DNA of 64,000 nt from Motilibacter peucedani (lineage in GTDB: Bacteria > Actinomycetota > Actinomycetes > Motilibacterales > Motilibacteraceae), in NCBI RefSeq assembly GCF_003634695.1, contig NZ_RBWV01000017.1, forward strand, positions 62,001-126,000. The letters are read 5' to 3'. Made by a program: the position numbers and the translations under genes. Within the stretch, counting starts at the first letter, position 1. Each line of letters begins with the position of its first letter. Shown one piece after another: positions 35,404 through 44,001 of this stretch. Below the pieces are notes generated by a model, which worked only from the letters and a program-made list of their open reading frames with translations, was not told where the DNA came from and searched no databases.

Positions 35404-36392
35404 CCGCGCAGCCCGCCGCCGCTCCGGCGACCTGGGAGGAGCAGGCGGCCAGGGCGCTTCCCTGCTACGGGCTCGAGGGAAGTGCGGTCCGCCTGCTCAG
35501 CGTCTCCGAGAACGCGACCTTCCTCGTCCAGCCAGAGGGCGCCGAAGCCCTGGTGCTGCGGCTGAACCGTCCGGGCTACCACTCCCGCGACGCGATCGAG
35601 AGCGAGCTCGCGTGGGTCTCCGCGCTCCGCGCGGAGGGGGTGGTGCGTACGCCGCCGGTCATTCCCACCGTGTCGGGCGAGCGCGTCGCGGTGCTCGCGC
35701 CGGGCGGGCGCCACGCGGTCCTCTTCGCGCACGTGCCCGGCGTGCACCCGGACGAGACCAGGCTGCTGCCCTCGTTCCCACGCCTGGGCGCACTCACCGC
35801 GCGCCTGCACGCCCATGCCCGGGGCTGGTCCCGGCCGACCGGCTTCCAGCGGTTCCGCTGGGACGCTGACACGTCGATCGGCAGCGGCGGGCACTGGGGC
35901 CGGTGGCAGGACGGGCTGGGCGTCGGCCGCTCGGAGCTCGAGGTGCTCGGTGCCGCCGCCGGGCTGGTGCGGCGCAGGCTCGCGGGCTACGGCGACGACC
36001 CGGACCGGTTCGGGCTCGTGCACGCGGACATGCGGCTGGCGAACCTGCTGGTGGACGGCGACGACGTGACGGTCATCGACTTCGACGACTGCGGGTTCAG
36101 CTGGTACCTCTACGACCTGGCCGCCTCGCTGTCGTTCATCGAGCACCTCCCGGAGGCGCCCGAGCTCGTCGCCGCCTGGGTCGACGGCTACCGCAGCGAG
36201 GCGCCGTTGAGCGACGGGGACGAGGCCATGCTGCCCACCTTCGTCATGCTGCGCCGGATCCTGCTGCTCGCGTGGATCGGCTCGCACTCGGAGACCGAGC
36301 AGGCCCGGGCCATGGGCGTCGGGTTCACGCGCGACAGTTGCGAGCTGGCCGAGCGCTTCCTCACCTCGGGCGGCGGGTCGCTCTGGCCATGA
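35400..36392 (+). CDS. APH-family small-molecule kinase
   Basis: A 330-residue aminoglycoside-phosphotransferase-fold protein of the HomoSer/choline/ethanolamine/hydroxylysine kinase type. Catalytic loop VHADMRLANLLVDGDDV with Asp210, metal site VIDFDDCGFSWYLYDLA. N-lobe nucleotide region SVSENATFLVQPEGAEALVLRLNRPGY. GTG 35400 overlaps the PLP-enzyme stop by 4 bases. Placed beside eutBC and a class-III PLP enzyme, an amino-alcohol such as ethanolamine or hydroxylysine is a reasonable substrate (inference). It would feed a phospho-lyase. Confidence 0.86.
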   Translation: MTAQPAAAPATWEEQAARALPCYGLEGSAVRLLSVSENATFLVQPEGAEALVLRLNRPGYHSRDAIESELAWVSALRAEGVVRTPPVIPTVSGERVAVLAPGGRHAVLFAHVPGVHPDETRLLPSFPRLGALTARLHAHARGWSRPTGFQRFRWDADTSIGSGGHWGRWQDGLGVGRSELEVLGAAAGLVRRRLAGYGDDPDRFGLVHADMRLANLLVDGDDVTVIDFDDCGFSWYLYDLAASLSFIEHLPEAPELVAAWVDGYRSEAPLSDGDEAMLPTFVMLRRILLLAWIGSHSETEQARAMGVGFTRDSCELAERFLTSGGGSLWP

Positions 36393-36436
36393 CCGGCACC
36401 CTCCCGCACACGGACCAGAAGGCAGGTGGCAGCAGG

Positions 36437-37207
36437 ATGTTCGACGTCGACGGCCTCTCCATAGTGGTCACAGGTGGTACGCGTGGCATCGGCCGCGGCA
36501 TCGCCGCGGTCTTCGCGCGGGCGGGCGCGCAGGTGCTCATCACCGGGCGCGACGAGGAGCGCGGACACCTGGCGGCGAAGGAGCTGGGCGAGCTCGGCGG
36601 CCGGGTGTCGTTCGTCGCCGCGGAGGCCGCGAGCGCGGCCGACGCCCAGGAGGTGGCTGCTGCGGCTGCCGACCGCCACGGCGGGCTCGACGTCCTCTGC
36701 GCCAACGCGGGCATCTTCCCCGAGTCGCCGCTGTCGACGATGAGCGAGGCCGACATGGACCTCGTCTACGCCACCAACGTCAAGGGCACGATGCTCGCTG
36801 TGCGCGCCTGCCTGCCCCTGCTCGTCGCGAGCGGCCGGGGTCGCGTGGTGCTGACCTCCTCGATCACCGGTCCGGTGACGGGCTATCCCGGCTGGGCGCA
36901 CTACGGCGCGAGCAAGGCCGCGCAGCTCGGCTACATGCGCACGGCGGCGGTCGAGCTGGCACCGCACGGCATCACCGTCAACGCGGTGCTCCCCGGCAAC
37001 ATCGCCACCGAGGGACTCGCCGAGATGGGCGAGGACTACCTGCGCTCCACCGAAGCCGTCATCCCCCTCCGCCGGCTCGGCTCCGTGGAGGACATCGGGC
37101 ACGCAGCGCTGTTCTTCGCCTCGCGCGAGGCGGGCTACGTGACCGGGCAGGCGCTGGTGGTCGACGGGGGCCAGGTGCTGCCCGAGTCGCCCTCGGCCCT
37201 GGCGTGA
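36437..37207 (+). CDS. Short-chain dehydrogenase/reductase of the amine cluster
   Basis: A 256-residue classical SDR: TGGTRGIGRGIA cofactor motif, CANAG (NNAG variant), Ser in VVLTSSITGPVTGYPGW, YGASK catalytic Tyr/Lys, and the C-terminal GYVTGQALVVDGGQ. No acidic residue follows strand 2 (LITGRDEE has Arg), favouring NADP. ATG 36437 has AGGTGG 8 bases upstream; ATG 36389, which overlaps the kinase stop by 4 bases, would add 16 residues and fits the coupling seen elsewhere in this operon. It probably oxidises or reduces an aldehyde, alcohol or keto product of the cluster. Confidence 0.88.
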   Translation: MFDVDGLSIVVTGGTRGIGRGIAAVFARAGAQVLITGRDEERGHLAAKELGELGGRVSFVAAEAASAADAQEVAAAAADRHGGLDVLCANAGIFPESPLSTMSEADMDLVYATNVKGTMLAVRACLPLLVASGRGRVVLTSSITGPVTGYPGWAHYGASKAAQLGYMRTAAVELAPHGITVNAVLPGNIATEGLAEMGEDYLRSTEAVIPLRRLGSVEDIGHAALFFASREAGYVTGQALVVDGGQVLPESPSALA

Positions 37208-38007
37208 CGGGCGCCGCCGGGGTCGACACCGCGCCCGGCGCCGTGCGGGCGCGCCTGGGCAGCACGGCGGAGCAGGTGCGGCACCGGCTGCTGGTGCTGG
37301 CCGCTGCCCCCGGGCAAGGCCCCGGGTCGCGGCTCGGCGGTGAGCGCGGGCTCGCACAGCAGCTGTCGTGCAGCCGCTCGACGCTGCGCCAGGCGCTCGC
37401 GTCGCTCGAGGACGAGGGCGTGGTGCGCCGGGTCCCCGGGCGCCGCGGCGGCACGTACGTCGCGGGACCTCGCGTGCAGCGCGACCTCGGCCTCCTGCGC
37501 GGTGTGCCGGCGATGCTCACCGAGCAGGGCTTCGCCGCCGCGACGCGCGTGCTCGCGGTGCGCGTCGTCGCCGCCTCCCTGCGGACCGGCACCGAGCTGC
37601 GCCTGGCGCCCGGCGCGCCGGTGGTGGAGGTCCTGCGACTGCGCTCGGCCGACGAGGTGCCCCTCTCGATCGAGCAGGCGGTGCTCCCGGCGGCGCGGTT
37701 CCCCGACCTGCCGCGACGCCGCCTCGACGGCTCGCTCTACGAGCTGCTGGCCGGGGCCTACGGCGTGCGCCTGGGCGCGGCCGACGAGCGGATCACCGCC
37801 GTGGCCGCCGGTCCCCAGGAGGCGACCACGCTGGGGGTGGCGGTCGGCGCTCCCCTGCTGGCGATCACGCGCACGACGGTCGACGCCGACGGCTCGCCCT
37901 TCGAGCACGCCCACGACCTGTTCCGCGCCGACCGGGTCGAGCTGCGGGTGACGAGCTCCGGCGAGCTGACGGACGCACAGCGGACCACGGCGTACGCCCG
38001 CTGCTAG
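37204..38007 (+). CDS. GntR/HutC-family regulator (UTRA ligand domain)
   Basis: A 267-residue regulator: N-terminal GntR winged helix (about residues 20-90: LGGERGLAQQLSCSRSTLRQALASLEDEGVVRRVPGRRGGTYV) and C-terminal UTRA ligand-binding domain (about 100-255: LRLAPGAPVVEVLRLRSADEVPLSIEQAVLPAARFPDL, ending LLAITRTTVDADGSPFEHAHDLFRADRVEL). GTG 37204 overlaps the SDR stop by 4 bases. It is the only regulator in the amine cluster and presumably controls the divergent promoter region 33988-34128 in response to a pathway compound. Confidence 0.92.
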   Translation: MTGAAGVDTAPGAVRARLGSTAEQVRHRLLVLAAAPGQGPGSRLGGERGLAQQLSCSRSTLRQALASLEDEGVVRRVPGRRGGTYVAGPRVQRDLGLLRGVPAMLTEQGFAAATRVLAVRVVAASLRTGTELRLAPGAPVVEVLRLRSADEVPLSIEQAVLPAARFPDLPRRRLDGSLYELLAGAYGVRLGAADERITAVAAGPQEATTLGVAVGAPLLAITRTTVDADGSPFEHAHDLFRADRVELRVTSSGELTDAQRTTAYARC

Positions 38008-38010
38008 CGT
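38005..38010 (+). promoter_or_regulatory. -10 box TAGCGT for the VOC gene
   Basis: TAGCGT includes the GntR stop codon and ends 7 bases before GTG 38018, suggesting a leaderless start distinct from the GntR operon. Confidence 0.45.
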
Positions 38011-38017
38011 GCGCCGG

Positions 38018-38398
38018 GTGCACCGGAGCCGGTTCTCGACCCTGTTGATCGACACGCCCGCCGCCCAGGCCGGGTCCACTGCGGGCTTCTGGTCGTCGGC
38101 CCTGGGCGTGCCGGCCCGGCCGGTGGAGGGCGAGGAGCAGTTCACCGACCTGCCCGGCGCGTTCCCCGACCTCGTCGTGTCGGTCCAGGCGGTCGACGAC
38201 GCGCCGCGCTTCCACATCGACATCGAGACCGACGACCTCGACGCGGAGACCGCGCGCCTGCTCGCCCTCGGGGCCGTGGAGGTCGGGCGCTGGCTCGACT
38301 GCAGGACGCTGCGGGCGCCGGGCGGCCACCTGCTCTGCGTGATACCGCAGCACAGCGACGACGAGACGTTCGCGCGGCTGGCCCGCACCTGGCCCTGA
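38018..38398 (+). CDS. VOC/glyoxalase-like protein
   Basis: A 126-residue protein of the vicinal-oxygen-chelate fold: two beta-alpha-beta-beta-beta modules with RSRFSTLLIDTP, AGFWSSALGVPARP and FHIDIETDDLDAETARLLALGAVEVGRW, APGGHLLCVIP. The metal ligands are only partly as in true glyoxalases, so it may be a binding protein. GTG 38018 follows a -10 box by 7 bases; GTG 38009 is in frame. Adjacent to the amine cluster but with its own promoter, so membership is doubtful. Confidence 0.8.
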   Translation: MHRSRFSTLLIDTPAAQAGSTAGFWSSALGVPARPVEGEEQFTDLPGAFPDLVVSVQAVDDAPRFHIDIETDDLDAETARLLALGAVEVGRWLDCRTLRAPGGHLLCVIPQHSDDETFARLARTWP

Positions 38399-38405
38399 CG
38401 GCCGC

Positions 38406-39320
38406 TCAGGCCCAGCGGAGCACGAGCGGGTCCCTGCGCCGGGCCAGCTCGACCAGCTCGGCGCGCACCACGGGCGAGGGCTCGGGGAACGGCGACCGGC
38501 AGCGCGCCGAGCCGATGACGCCGCCCTCGGCGAGCAGCACCTTGGCGGCGGCGAGGCCGACCTGCCGGTTCTCGTAGTGGATGAGCGGGAGCACCGCCTC
38601 CCACCGCGCGACGGCCGCGTCGCGCTCGCCCGCTGCGTAGTCCGCGACGACGGCGGCCAGCACGTCGGGCACCGACGCCGAGCTCATCGTGGCGGTGACG
38701 CCGGCGTCGAGGTCGGGGACCAGCGTGATCGCCTCCTCGCCGTCGTAGAGCCCGGGGAGGTCGTCGCCGGCGGCGGTGGCCAGCGCGCGTACCTTCTCGG
38801 CCGTGCGGGGCATCTCGATCTTCGCGTGGCGCAGCTGCGGCACCCGTCGGGCGAGCTCGGCGATCAGGTCGACGGACAGCAGCGTCGGGCTCATGGGTGC
38901 GTCCTGGATTATGACGTCGACCGCGAGGCCGTCGGTGACCCGCTCGAACCAGTCGACGACAGCGCGCGCGGGCACGGACATCGTGGCGCCGAAGAACGGC
39001 GGCATGAGCATCACGACGTCGGCACCGCGCCGCTCGGCGTCGAGGCAGCGCTGACGGGCGATGCGTGCGCTGTAGGAGCTGGTCGTCACGATGACCGGCA
39101 CGCGGCCGGCCACGTGGCCCATCGTGGTCTCCAGCACCGCGAGGCGCTCGTCATCGCTGAGCGAGAACTGCTCGGAGTAGTTCGCCAGCACGCAGATCGC
39201 CGCTGAGCCCGCGTCGACGAGGAAGTCGGTGACCCGCCGCTGCCCGTCGAGGTCGAGCCGCTCGTCCTCGTCGAAGACCGTGGGCGCGACGGGGATGACG
39301 CCGCGCAGCACCTCAGCCAC
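38406..39320 (-). CDS. DapA-superfamily enzyme, probable L-2-keto-3-deoxyarabonate dehydratase
   Basis: A 304-residue aldolase-fold enzyme of the DHDPS/NAL superfamily. The Schiff-base Lys is in LRHAKIEMPRT. The usual 'YNxP' Tyr is replaced by IIQDAPMSPT and the GTTGE turn by LANYSEQFSLSDDE. These replacements, with DGEEAITLVPDLDAG, IHYENRQVGLAAAK and the C-terminal RRDPLVLRWA, are the pattern I recall for L-2-keto-3-deoxyarabonate dehydratase of the non-phosphorylative L-arabinose pathway (makes alpha-ketoglutarate semialdehyde). No other gene of that pathway is adjacent. It starts at GTG 39320. Confidence 0.78.
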   Translation of the reverse strand: MAEVLRGVIPVAPTVFDEDERLDLDGQRRVTDFLVDAGSAAICVLANYSEQFSLSDDERLAVLETTMGHVAGRVPVIVTTSSYSARIARQRCLDAERRGADVVMLMPPFFGATMSVPARAVVDWFERVTDGLAVDVIIQDAPMSPTLLSVDLIAELARRVPQLRHAKIEMPRTAEKVRALATAAGDDLPGLYDGEEAITLVPDLDAGVTATMSSASVPDVLAAVVADYAAGERDAAVARWEAVLPLIHYENRQVGLAAAKVLLAEGGVIGSARCRSPFPEPSPVVRAELVELARRRDPLVLRWA

Positions 39321-39332
39321 GAGCTGCCTCGC

Positions 39333-40379
39333 TCACGGCACGCACGGCAGGTTGCTGGTGCCGGCAGCCGCACCGGTGTCGTCGCACCGCACCACGGTGC
39401 CCAGCGCGGGGTCGGCTGGCTCGACAGCCACCACGTAGCCGGGGACCCCGCCCTGGACGGTGTTGCCCGCGAAGAGGTTGCCCGTGCCCCAGCCGGGGAG
39501 CACCGAGTGCACCTGGAAGGCGTCGCGGCACGGGGCGGCTGTCGGGCACGCGGTCGCCGGGCCGGTGCCGCGGTTGCCGCTGACGGTCCAGCCGTTGCCC
39601 TTCACGTCGACCCACGAGTCGGCGAACTGGCCTCCGGCGTAGGCAGTGTTGCGGAAGGTGTTGGCGCGGATCACGCCTCCGGTGGTGCCCTCCTTGACGT
39701 CGACCGCCTCGGCGGTGGTGTCGGAGAACGCGTTGCGCTCGACGACCACCCGGTCGCTGCGGTCGGGGCCGTGCCCGCCGTGCTCGCCGAAGCGGACGCC
39801 CTTGTGCTTCGAGCGCCAGTTGGTGTGGGCCGAGCCGACGTAGACGCCCTCCCCGAACTGCGCCTTGACGCGGCCGGTGCGGCGGACCGTGGAGCGGCGG
39901 ACGACGCCGTCGGACGAGGACGAGCGGAAGTGGATGCCCTCGGCACCGACGTCGTGGACGTCGACCGAGTCGATGACGGTGCCCACCGAGCCGTCGAGCA
40001 CGATGCCCTTGTCGGCCCGCGCGACGGTGAGGCCGACGACCCGCCAGTGGTCGCCGGTGATCCAGAGGCCGTAGTGGCCGGACACCCCGCCGCCGGTCAC
40101 GACCGCGCGCCGGCTGCCCTTGAGCGTGATCGGCTCGCGGGCGGTGCCGTTGCGGCTGGCGGTGAAGCCCCGGTGGGTGTCGTAGGTGCCGTCGGCCAGC
40201 GAGACGACGTCGCCGGGCCGGGCGTGCGCGAGCGCGGCGACCAACTGCGCCGACGTGGCGACGCGGACGACCTGGGCGCGGGCGGTCGCGGCGTTCGCTG
40301 CCGGGGCGGCGGCGGTCACGAGAGCTGCGACGGCCCCGAGGGCGACGAGCGGACGCAGGACGGGGAGCCTGAGGTGCAC
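39333..40379 (-). CDS. Secreted right-handed parallel beta-helix protein
   Basis: A 348-residue exported protein: signal peptide at residues 1-31 (basic start, hydrophobic core LRPLVALGAVAALVTAA, cleavage after AANA). The mature part starts with VVRVATSAQLVAALAHARPGDVVSLADGTY, the usual start of pectate-lyase/NosD-like beta helices, then repeating beta-helix turns (VVRRSTVRR, VVVERNAFSDTTAEAVDVKEGT, VIRANTF). Catalytic pectate-lyase residues cannot be confirmed. Probably binds or cleaves polysaccharide outside the cell. GTG 40379 has a modest AAGGG site; 12 bases separate it from the dehydratase gene. Confidence 0.85.
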   Translation of the reverse strand: MHLRLPVLRPLVALGAVAALVTAAAPAANAATARAQVVRVATSAQLVAALAHARPGDVVSLADGTYDTHRGFTASRNGTAREPITLKGSRRAVVTGGGVSGHYGLWITGDHWRVVGLTVARADKGIVLDGSVGTVIDSVDVHDVGAEGIHFRSSSSDGVVRRSTVRRTGRVKAQFGEGVYVGSAHTNWRSKHKGVRFGEHGGHGPDRSDRVVVERNAFSDTTAEAVDVKEGTTGGVIRANTFRNTAYAGGQFADSWVDVKGNGWTVSGNRGTGPATACPTAAPCRDAFQVHSVLPGWGTGNLFAGNTVQGGVPGYVVAVEPADPALGTVVRCDDTGAAAGTSNLPCVP

Positions 40380-40451
40380 GGAGCGGGGCCCTTCTGGGAC
40401 GGCGGCGGAGCCGTGCCAGCATCGCACGGCTCCTCGCCAGCGGGCCGGACC

Positions 40452-43400
40452 TCAGGCGGCGAGGTGCCCCCACCGCTCGGCCAGCTCGCCCCACGTGCCG
40501 CTCGCCACGACGCGGCCGTCCTCCAGGACCACCACCCGGTCGGCGCGTGCCAGCGCCGAGCGCTTGGAGCTGGTGCCGATCACCGTGGTGCCCTTGCGGC
40601 GCAGCCCCTCCCACAGCTCGAGCTCGGTGCGGGCGTCGAGCGCGCTCGACACGTCGTCGGCGACGAGCAGCTCGGCCTCTGCGGCCAGCGCCCGCGCGAG
40701 CGCCAGGCGCTGCACCTGACCGCCCGACAGGCGTACGCCGCGCTGCCCGACGACCACGCCGTCGCCGCCCGCCGCGGCGAGGTCGGCGTGCAGCCGCGCG
40801 GTCTCGAACGCCGGCTTGGCGTTGCGGTCGTGGTCGAGCGTGACGTTGTCGACGAAGGAGACCGACAGCACGCGCGGCACCTGCCCGACGTAGGCGACCT
40901 GCCCCGGGCGCAGGAAGTCCTCGGGCGAGGTGACCTCCTGCCCGTTCCAGAGCACCCGGCCCTCGTGGTCGACGAGGCCCGCGAGGCTGCGCAGCAGGCT
41001 CGACTTGCCGGAGCCGACGCGGCCCGCGAGCAGCACGACGTCGCCGCGGTCGACGGTCAGGTCGACCTCCTCGACGCCGACGGTCCCGTCGTCGTGCACG
41101 GCGGTGAAGCCCTCGAGCTGCAGCCGGCGCAGCGGCACCCGCGACGGGCTCTCGGGCAGCGGGGCGGTGCCCTTCACCAGGTCGACGCCCGGCGGCAGGC
41201 TCACCAGGTCGGGCGTGCCGGCGTACTGCGCCGCCGCCTGCAGCCAGCGGTTGGCCACGGGCGCCTCGGTGACGGCGGCGCCCATGACGATGCCGAACCA
41301 GCCGTAGCCGCTGACTGACGTCGCGACCAGCAGTGCGCCGGCGACACCCCACTGCCCGGCGGCGTAGGCCGCCCACGCGGCGACGACGCCGCCCTGCACG
41401 AGCACCTGCGGCACGCCGTTGAGCAGCGTGCGTACGCGCCACTCACGGATGTGGACGGCGATCCGTCGCCGGTCGACCGAGCGCAGGTGGTGCTCGACCG
41501 CCGCGGTCGCGCCGGCGAGCTTGATCGTGCGGCTCGCCTCCAGCGCGGAGGCCAGAGCACGGCCGAACTCCGCGCGCTGGTCACCGGCCAGTCGCGCGGC
41601 CCGGCCGGCAAGCGGCGCGCCACCCGCTGAGACCAGTGCAGACAACAGCAGCACACCAGCGACCACTGCGAGAGCCAGCCAGCTGCCGCTGAGGATCGCG
41701 GTGGCGGTCACCGCGACGACGGCGAGGACGATGTCGACCCAGCGGTCGGCGTACCAGACCAGCCGGTCGGAGTCGAGGGCGCGCGCGGTGACCTCGCCGG
41801 CCGACGACTGCTCCAGCCGCTGCTGCATGGTCTGGCCGCGCAGCACCGCGAGCCGCAGGCGCAGGCTCACCCCGACCCACCACAGCGGGTAGATGCGCAC
41901 GGCGAAGGCGACCGCGAACGGGCCGATGATGACGCACACGGCGAGCACGGTCGCGGCCGCCCACGGCGTCTGGCCGGCGCGCAGGTCGGCGACGAGCTTG
42001 CCCCACAGCCAGCCGGTGAAGGCGCCCGAGACGCCGACCAGCGAGGTGAGCCCGAAGCCGATGGCCCCGAGCAGGCCCCAGCGCCGGTGGGTGCCCAGCA
42101 CCCGCAGCATCGTGCGGGGCAGGCTCGGCCGCACGGGGTGCACCGGGCGCGGCTCGCGCCGGCGCTCGGTGCGGCTCAGCGGCGCTGCGCGCTCGCCGGT
42201 GGTCTGCTCGACGCCGGCGGCCGCGAGCAGCTCGTGGAACGGGCCCGGCTCGGCGGCCAGCACGGCCCGCGGGCCGCTCTGCACCACTCGGCCGGCGTCG
42301 AGCACGGCGACCGAGTCGCAGCGCTCGGTCGTGGCGAGCCGGTGGGCCACGACCAGGCCGGTGCGCCCCGCGAGGAGCTTCTCGGAGGCGCGCACGACCA
42401 GGCGCTCGGTCTCGGGGTCCATGCGCGCGGTCGCCTCGTCGAGCACGACGACGCGGACGTCGCGGACCAGCAGCCGCGCGAACGCCACCAGCTGCTGCTC
42501 CCCCGCCGACAGCGTCACGCCGTCGGGGCCGAGCAGGGTGTCGAGCCCGTCGGGCAGCGCAGCGAGCCACTCGCCGAGCTCGAGCGCGTCGAACGCGGCC
42601 TCGACCTGCTCGCGCGCCACCGGCGCGAACAGCGTGACGTTCTCCAGCAGGGAGGCGGCGAGCAGCTCGGTGCGTTGGGTGACGACCCCGACGGCGCGGC
42701 GCAGGGACTCGAGCTCGGTGTCGCACACGTCCTGCCCGCAGACGAGGACGGTGCCGGGCGGCGGCTCGACGGCGCGCGAGACGAACGAGGTCAGCGTCGA
42801 CTTGCCCGACCCGGTGCGGCCCACGAGGGCGCAGGTCGTGCCGGCGGGCACGACCAGGTCGACGTCGCGCAGCGCGAAGGACGGGCCCTCCTCGTCGGCG
42901 AAGGCGAAGGTGAGCTCGCGGAAGCGGACGTCGGCGGGTGCGTCCGGGAGCGGCCGTCCGCCCACCGGCTCCTGCGGCGTCTCGAGCAGGCTGCTGATGC
43001 GCGTGAGCGCTCCCAGGCCGGCCTGGATCTCTGGCAGGTGGTGCGCGACCTGGTTGAGCTGGCCGACGAAGCTGCTGGCCAGCAGCCAGATCGTCACCAG
43101 TCCGCCGACCTCCAGCGTGCTGCTCGAGACCAGCGCCACGCCACCCACTGCGAGCGCCGCGAGCATGCCCTGCACGACCAGCCCGGTGCGCAGGGTCGTG
43201 GTGCCGGAGGCGGTGGCGGTGGCGCGTACCCGCTCGAAGAGCGCGGCGCAGCGCGACGCGTACTGCCTGAGCACGTGCGCCTGGCCGAGCGCGGTCCGCA
43301 CGTCGTCGCGCCCGGCGACCGCCTCCTCGAACTGGGCGGCGTGCTCCGACCAGGCGATCTCCTCGGCCAGCTTGCGCTCGGCGATGATCCGGGCGCTCGG

Positions 43401-43904
43401 GCGTGCGCCGAGCCACGCCGCACCTGCGGCCAGGGGGAACGCGACCCAGGAGCCCGGCCAGCTCAGCCCGGCGACGAGCCAGGCGAGCACGCTGCGGAGC
43501 AGGGCGCGTACGACGTTGACGCCGGTCGTGCGCATCAGCCGGCCGGTCTGGTTGACGTCGTCGTCGACGCGGTCGATGACCTCGCCGACCGCCTGCTCCT
43601 GCAGGGTGCGCAGCGGCTGGCCGAGCGCGGCGCCCAGCAGGTCGACGCGCAGCACGTGCTCGGCGCGGCCGACGACGTCGGAGGCGACGGTCGCCCCGAG
43701 CGCGTCGAGGACCCCCGAGCCGAGCAGGAAGACGGCCAGCACGGCGACCAGCGCCCAGCGCGACCCGGTGCCGCCGGCGAGGCGGCCGCCGACCACGGCT
43801 CCGGCCGTCTCGGCCGCCGCGGCGAGGGTCAGCAGCACCAGCGCCACGGTCAGCCCGCGGCGTCCGAGCCGTCGCCAGTCGAGCGGTGCGGGACGGGCAG
43901 GCAC
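40452..43904 (-). CDS. Single-chain ABC exporter (TMD-NBD-TMD-NBD)
   Basis: An 1150-residue full ABC exporter in one polypeptide. TMD1 (residues ~10-300), NBD1 with Walker A GRTGSGKS (about 358), signature LSAGEQQL and Walker B VVVLDEATARMD; TMD2 (~590-880), NBD2 with Walker A GRVGSGKS (about 963), LSGGQVQR and LLVADDVSSALD, where the catalytic Glu is Asp. The two ATP sites are therefore unequal. NBD1 has the non-canonical SAGEQ signature, which would face the NBD2 site. GTG 43904 has GGAG 7 bases upstream. It may export a lipid, peptide or drug. A hairpin separates it from the GNAT gene. Confidence 0.92.
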   Translation of the reverse strand: MPARPAPLDWRRLGRRGLTVALVLLTLAAAAETAGAVVGGRLAGGTGSRWALVAVLAVFLLGSGVLDALGATVASDVVGRAEHVLRVDLLGAALGQPLRTLQEQAVGEVIDRVDDDVNQTGRLMRTTGVNVVRALLRSVLAWLVAGLSWPGSWVAFPLAAGAAWLGARPSARIIAERKLAEEIAWSEHAAQFEEAVAGRDDVRTALGQAHVLRQYASRCAALFERVRATATASGTTTLRTGLVVQGMLAALAVGGVALVSSSTLEVGGLVTIWLLASSFVGQLNQVAHHLPEIQAGLGALTRISSLLETPQEPVGGRPLPDAPADVRFRELTFAFADEEGPSFALRDVDLVVPAGTTCALVGRTGSGKSTLTSFVSRAVEPPPGTVLVCGQDVCDTELESLRRAVGVVTQRTELLAASLLENVTLFAPVAREQVEAAFDALELGEWLAALPDGLDTLLGPDGVTLSAGEQQLVAFARLLVRDVRVVVLDEATARMDPETERLVVRASEKLLAGRTGLVVAHRLATTERCDSVAVLDAGRVVQSGPRAVLAAEPGPFHELLAAAGVEQTTGERAAPLSRTERRREPRPVHPVRPSLPRTMLRVLGTHRRWGLLGAIGFGLTSLVGVSGAFTGWLWGKLVADLRAGQTPWAAATVLAVCVIIGPFAVAFAVRIYPLWWVGVSLRLRLAVLRGQTMQQRLEQSSAGEVTARALDSDRLVWYADRWVDIVLAVVAVTATAILSGSWLALAVVAGVLLLSALVSAGGAPLAGRAARLAGDQRAEFGRALASALEASRTIKLAGATAAVEHHLRSVDRRRIAVHIREWRVRTLLNGVPQVLVQGGVVAAWAAYAAGQWGVAGALLVATSVSGYGWFGIVMGAAVTEAPVANRWLQAAAQYAGTPDLVSLPPGVDLVKGTAPLPESPSRVPLRRLQLEGFTAVHDDGTVGVEEVDLTVDRGDVVLLAGRVGSGKSSLLRSLAGLVDHEGRVLWNGQEVTSPEDFLRPGQVAYVGQVPRVLSVSFVDNVTLDHDRNAKPAFETARLHADLAAAGGDGVVVGQRGVRLSGGQVQRLALARALAAEAELLVADDVSSALDARTELELWEGLRRKGTTVIGTSSKRSALARADRVVVLEDGRVVASGTWGELAERWGHLAA

Positions 43905-43980
43905 AGGGATGCTCCGGAGTCGGGGGCTGCAGCGTGGGAAGCGCTCGGCGTCGTAGCCGGGCGCCTGCTCCTGGCGGCCC

Positions 43981-43997
43981 GGCAGCGCGGCGCTGCC
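43981..43997 (-). terminator. Small hairpin between the GNAT gene and the ABC exporter
   Basis: GGCAGCG (43981-43987) and CGCTGCC (43991-43997), 7-bp stem with 3-base loop, directly after the GNAT stop codon (44002). Short; weak terminator candidate. Confidence 0.4.
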
Positions 43998-44001
43998 CAG
44001 G

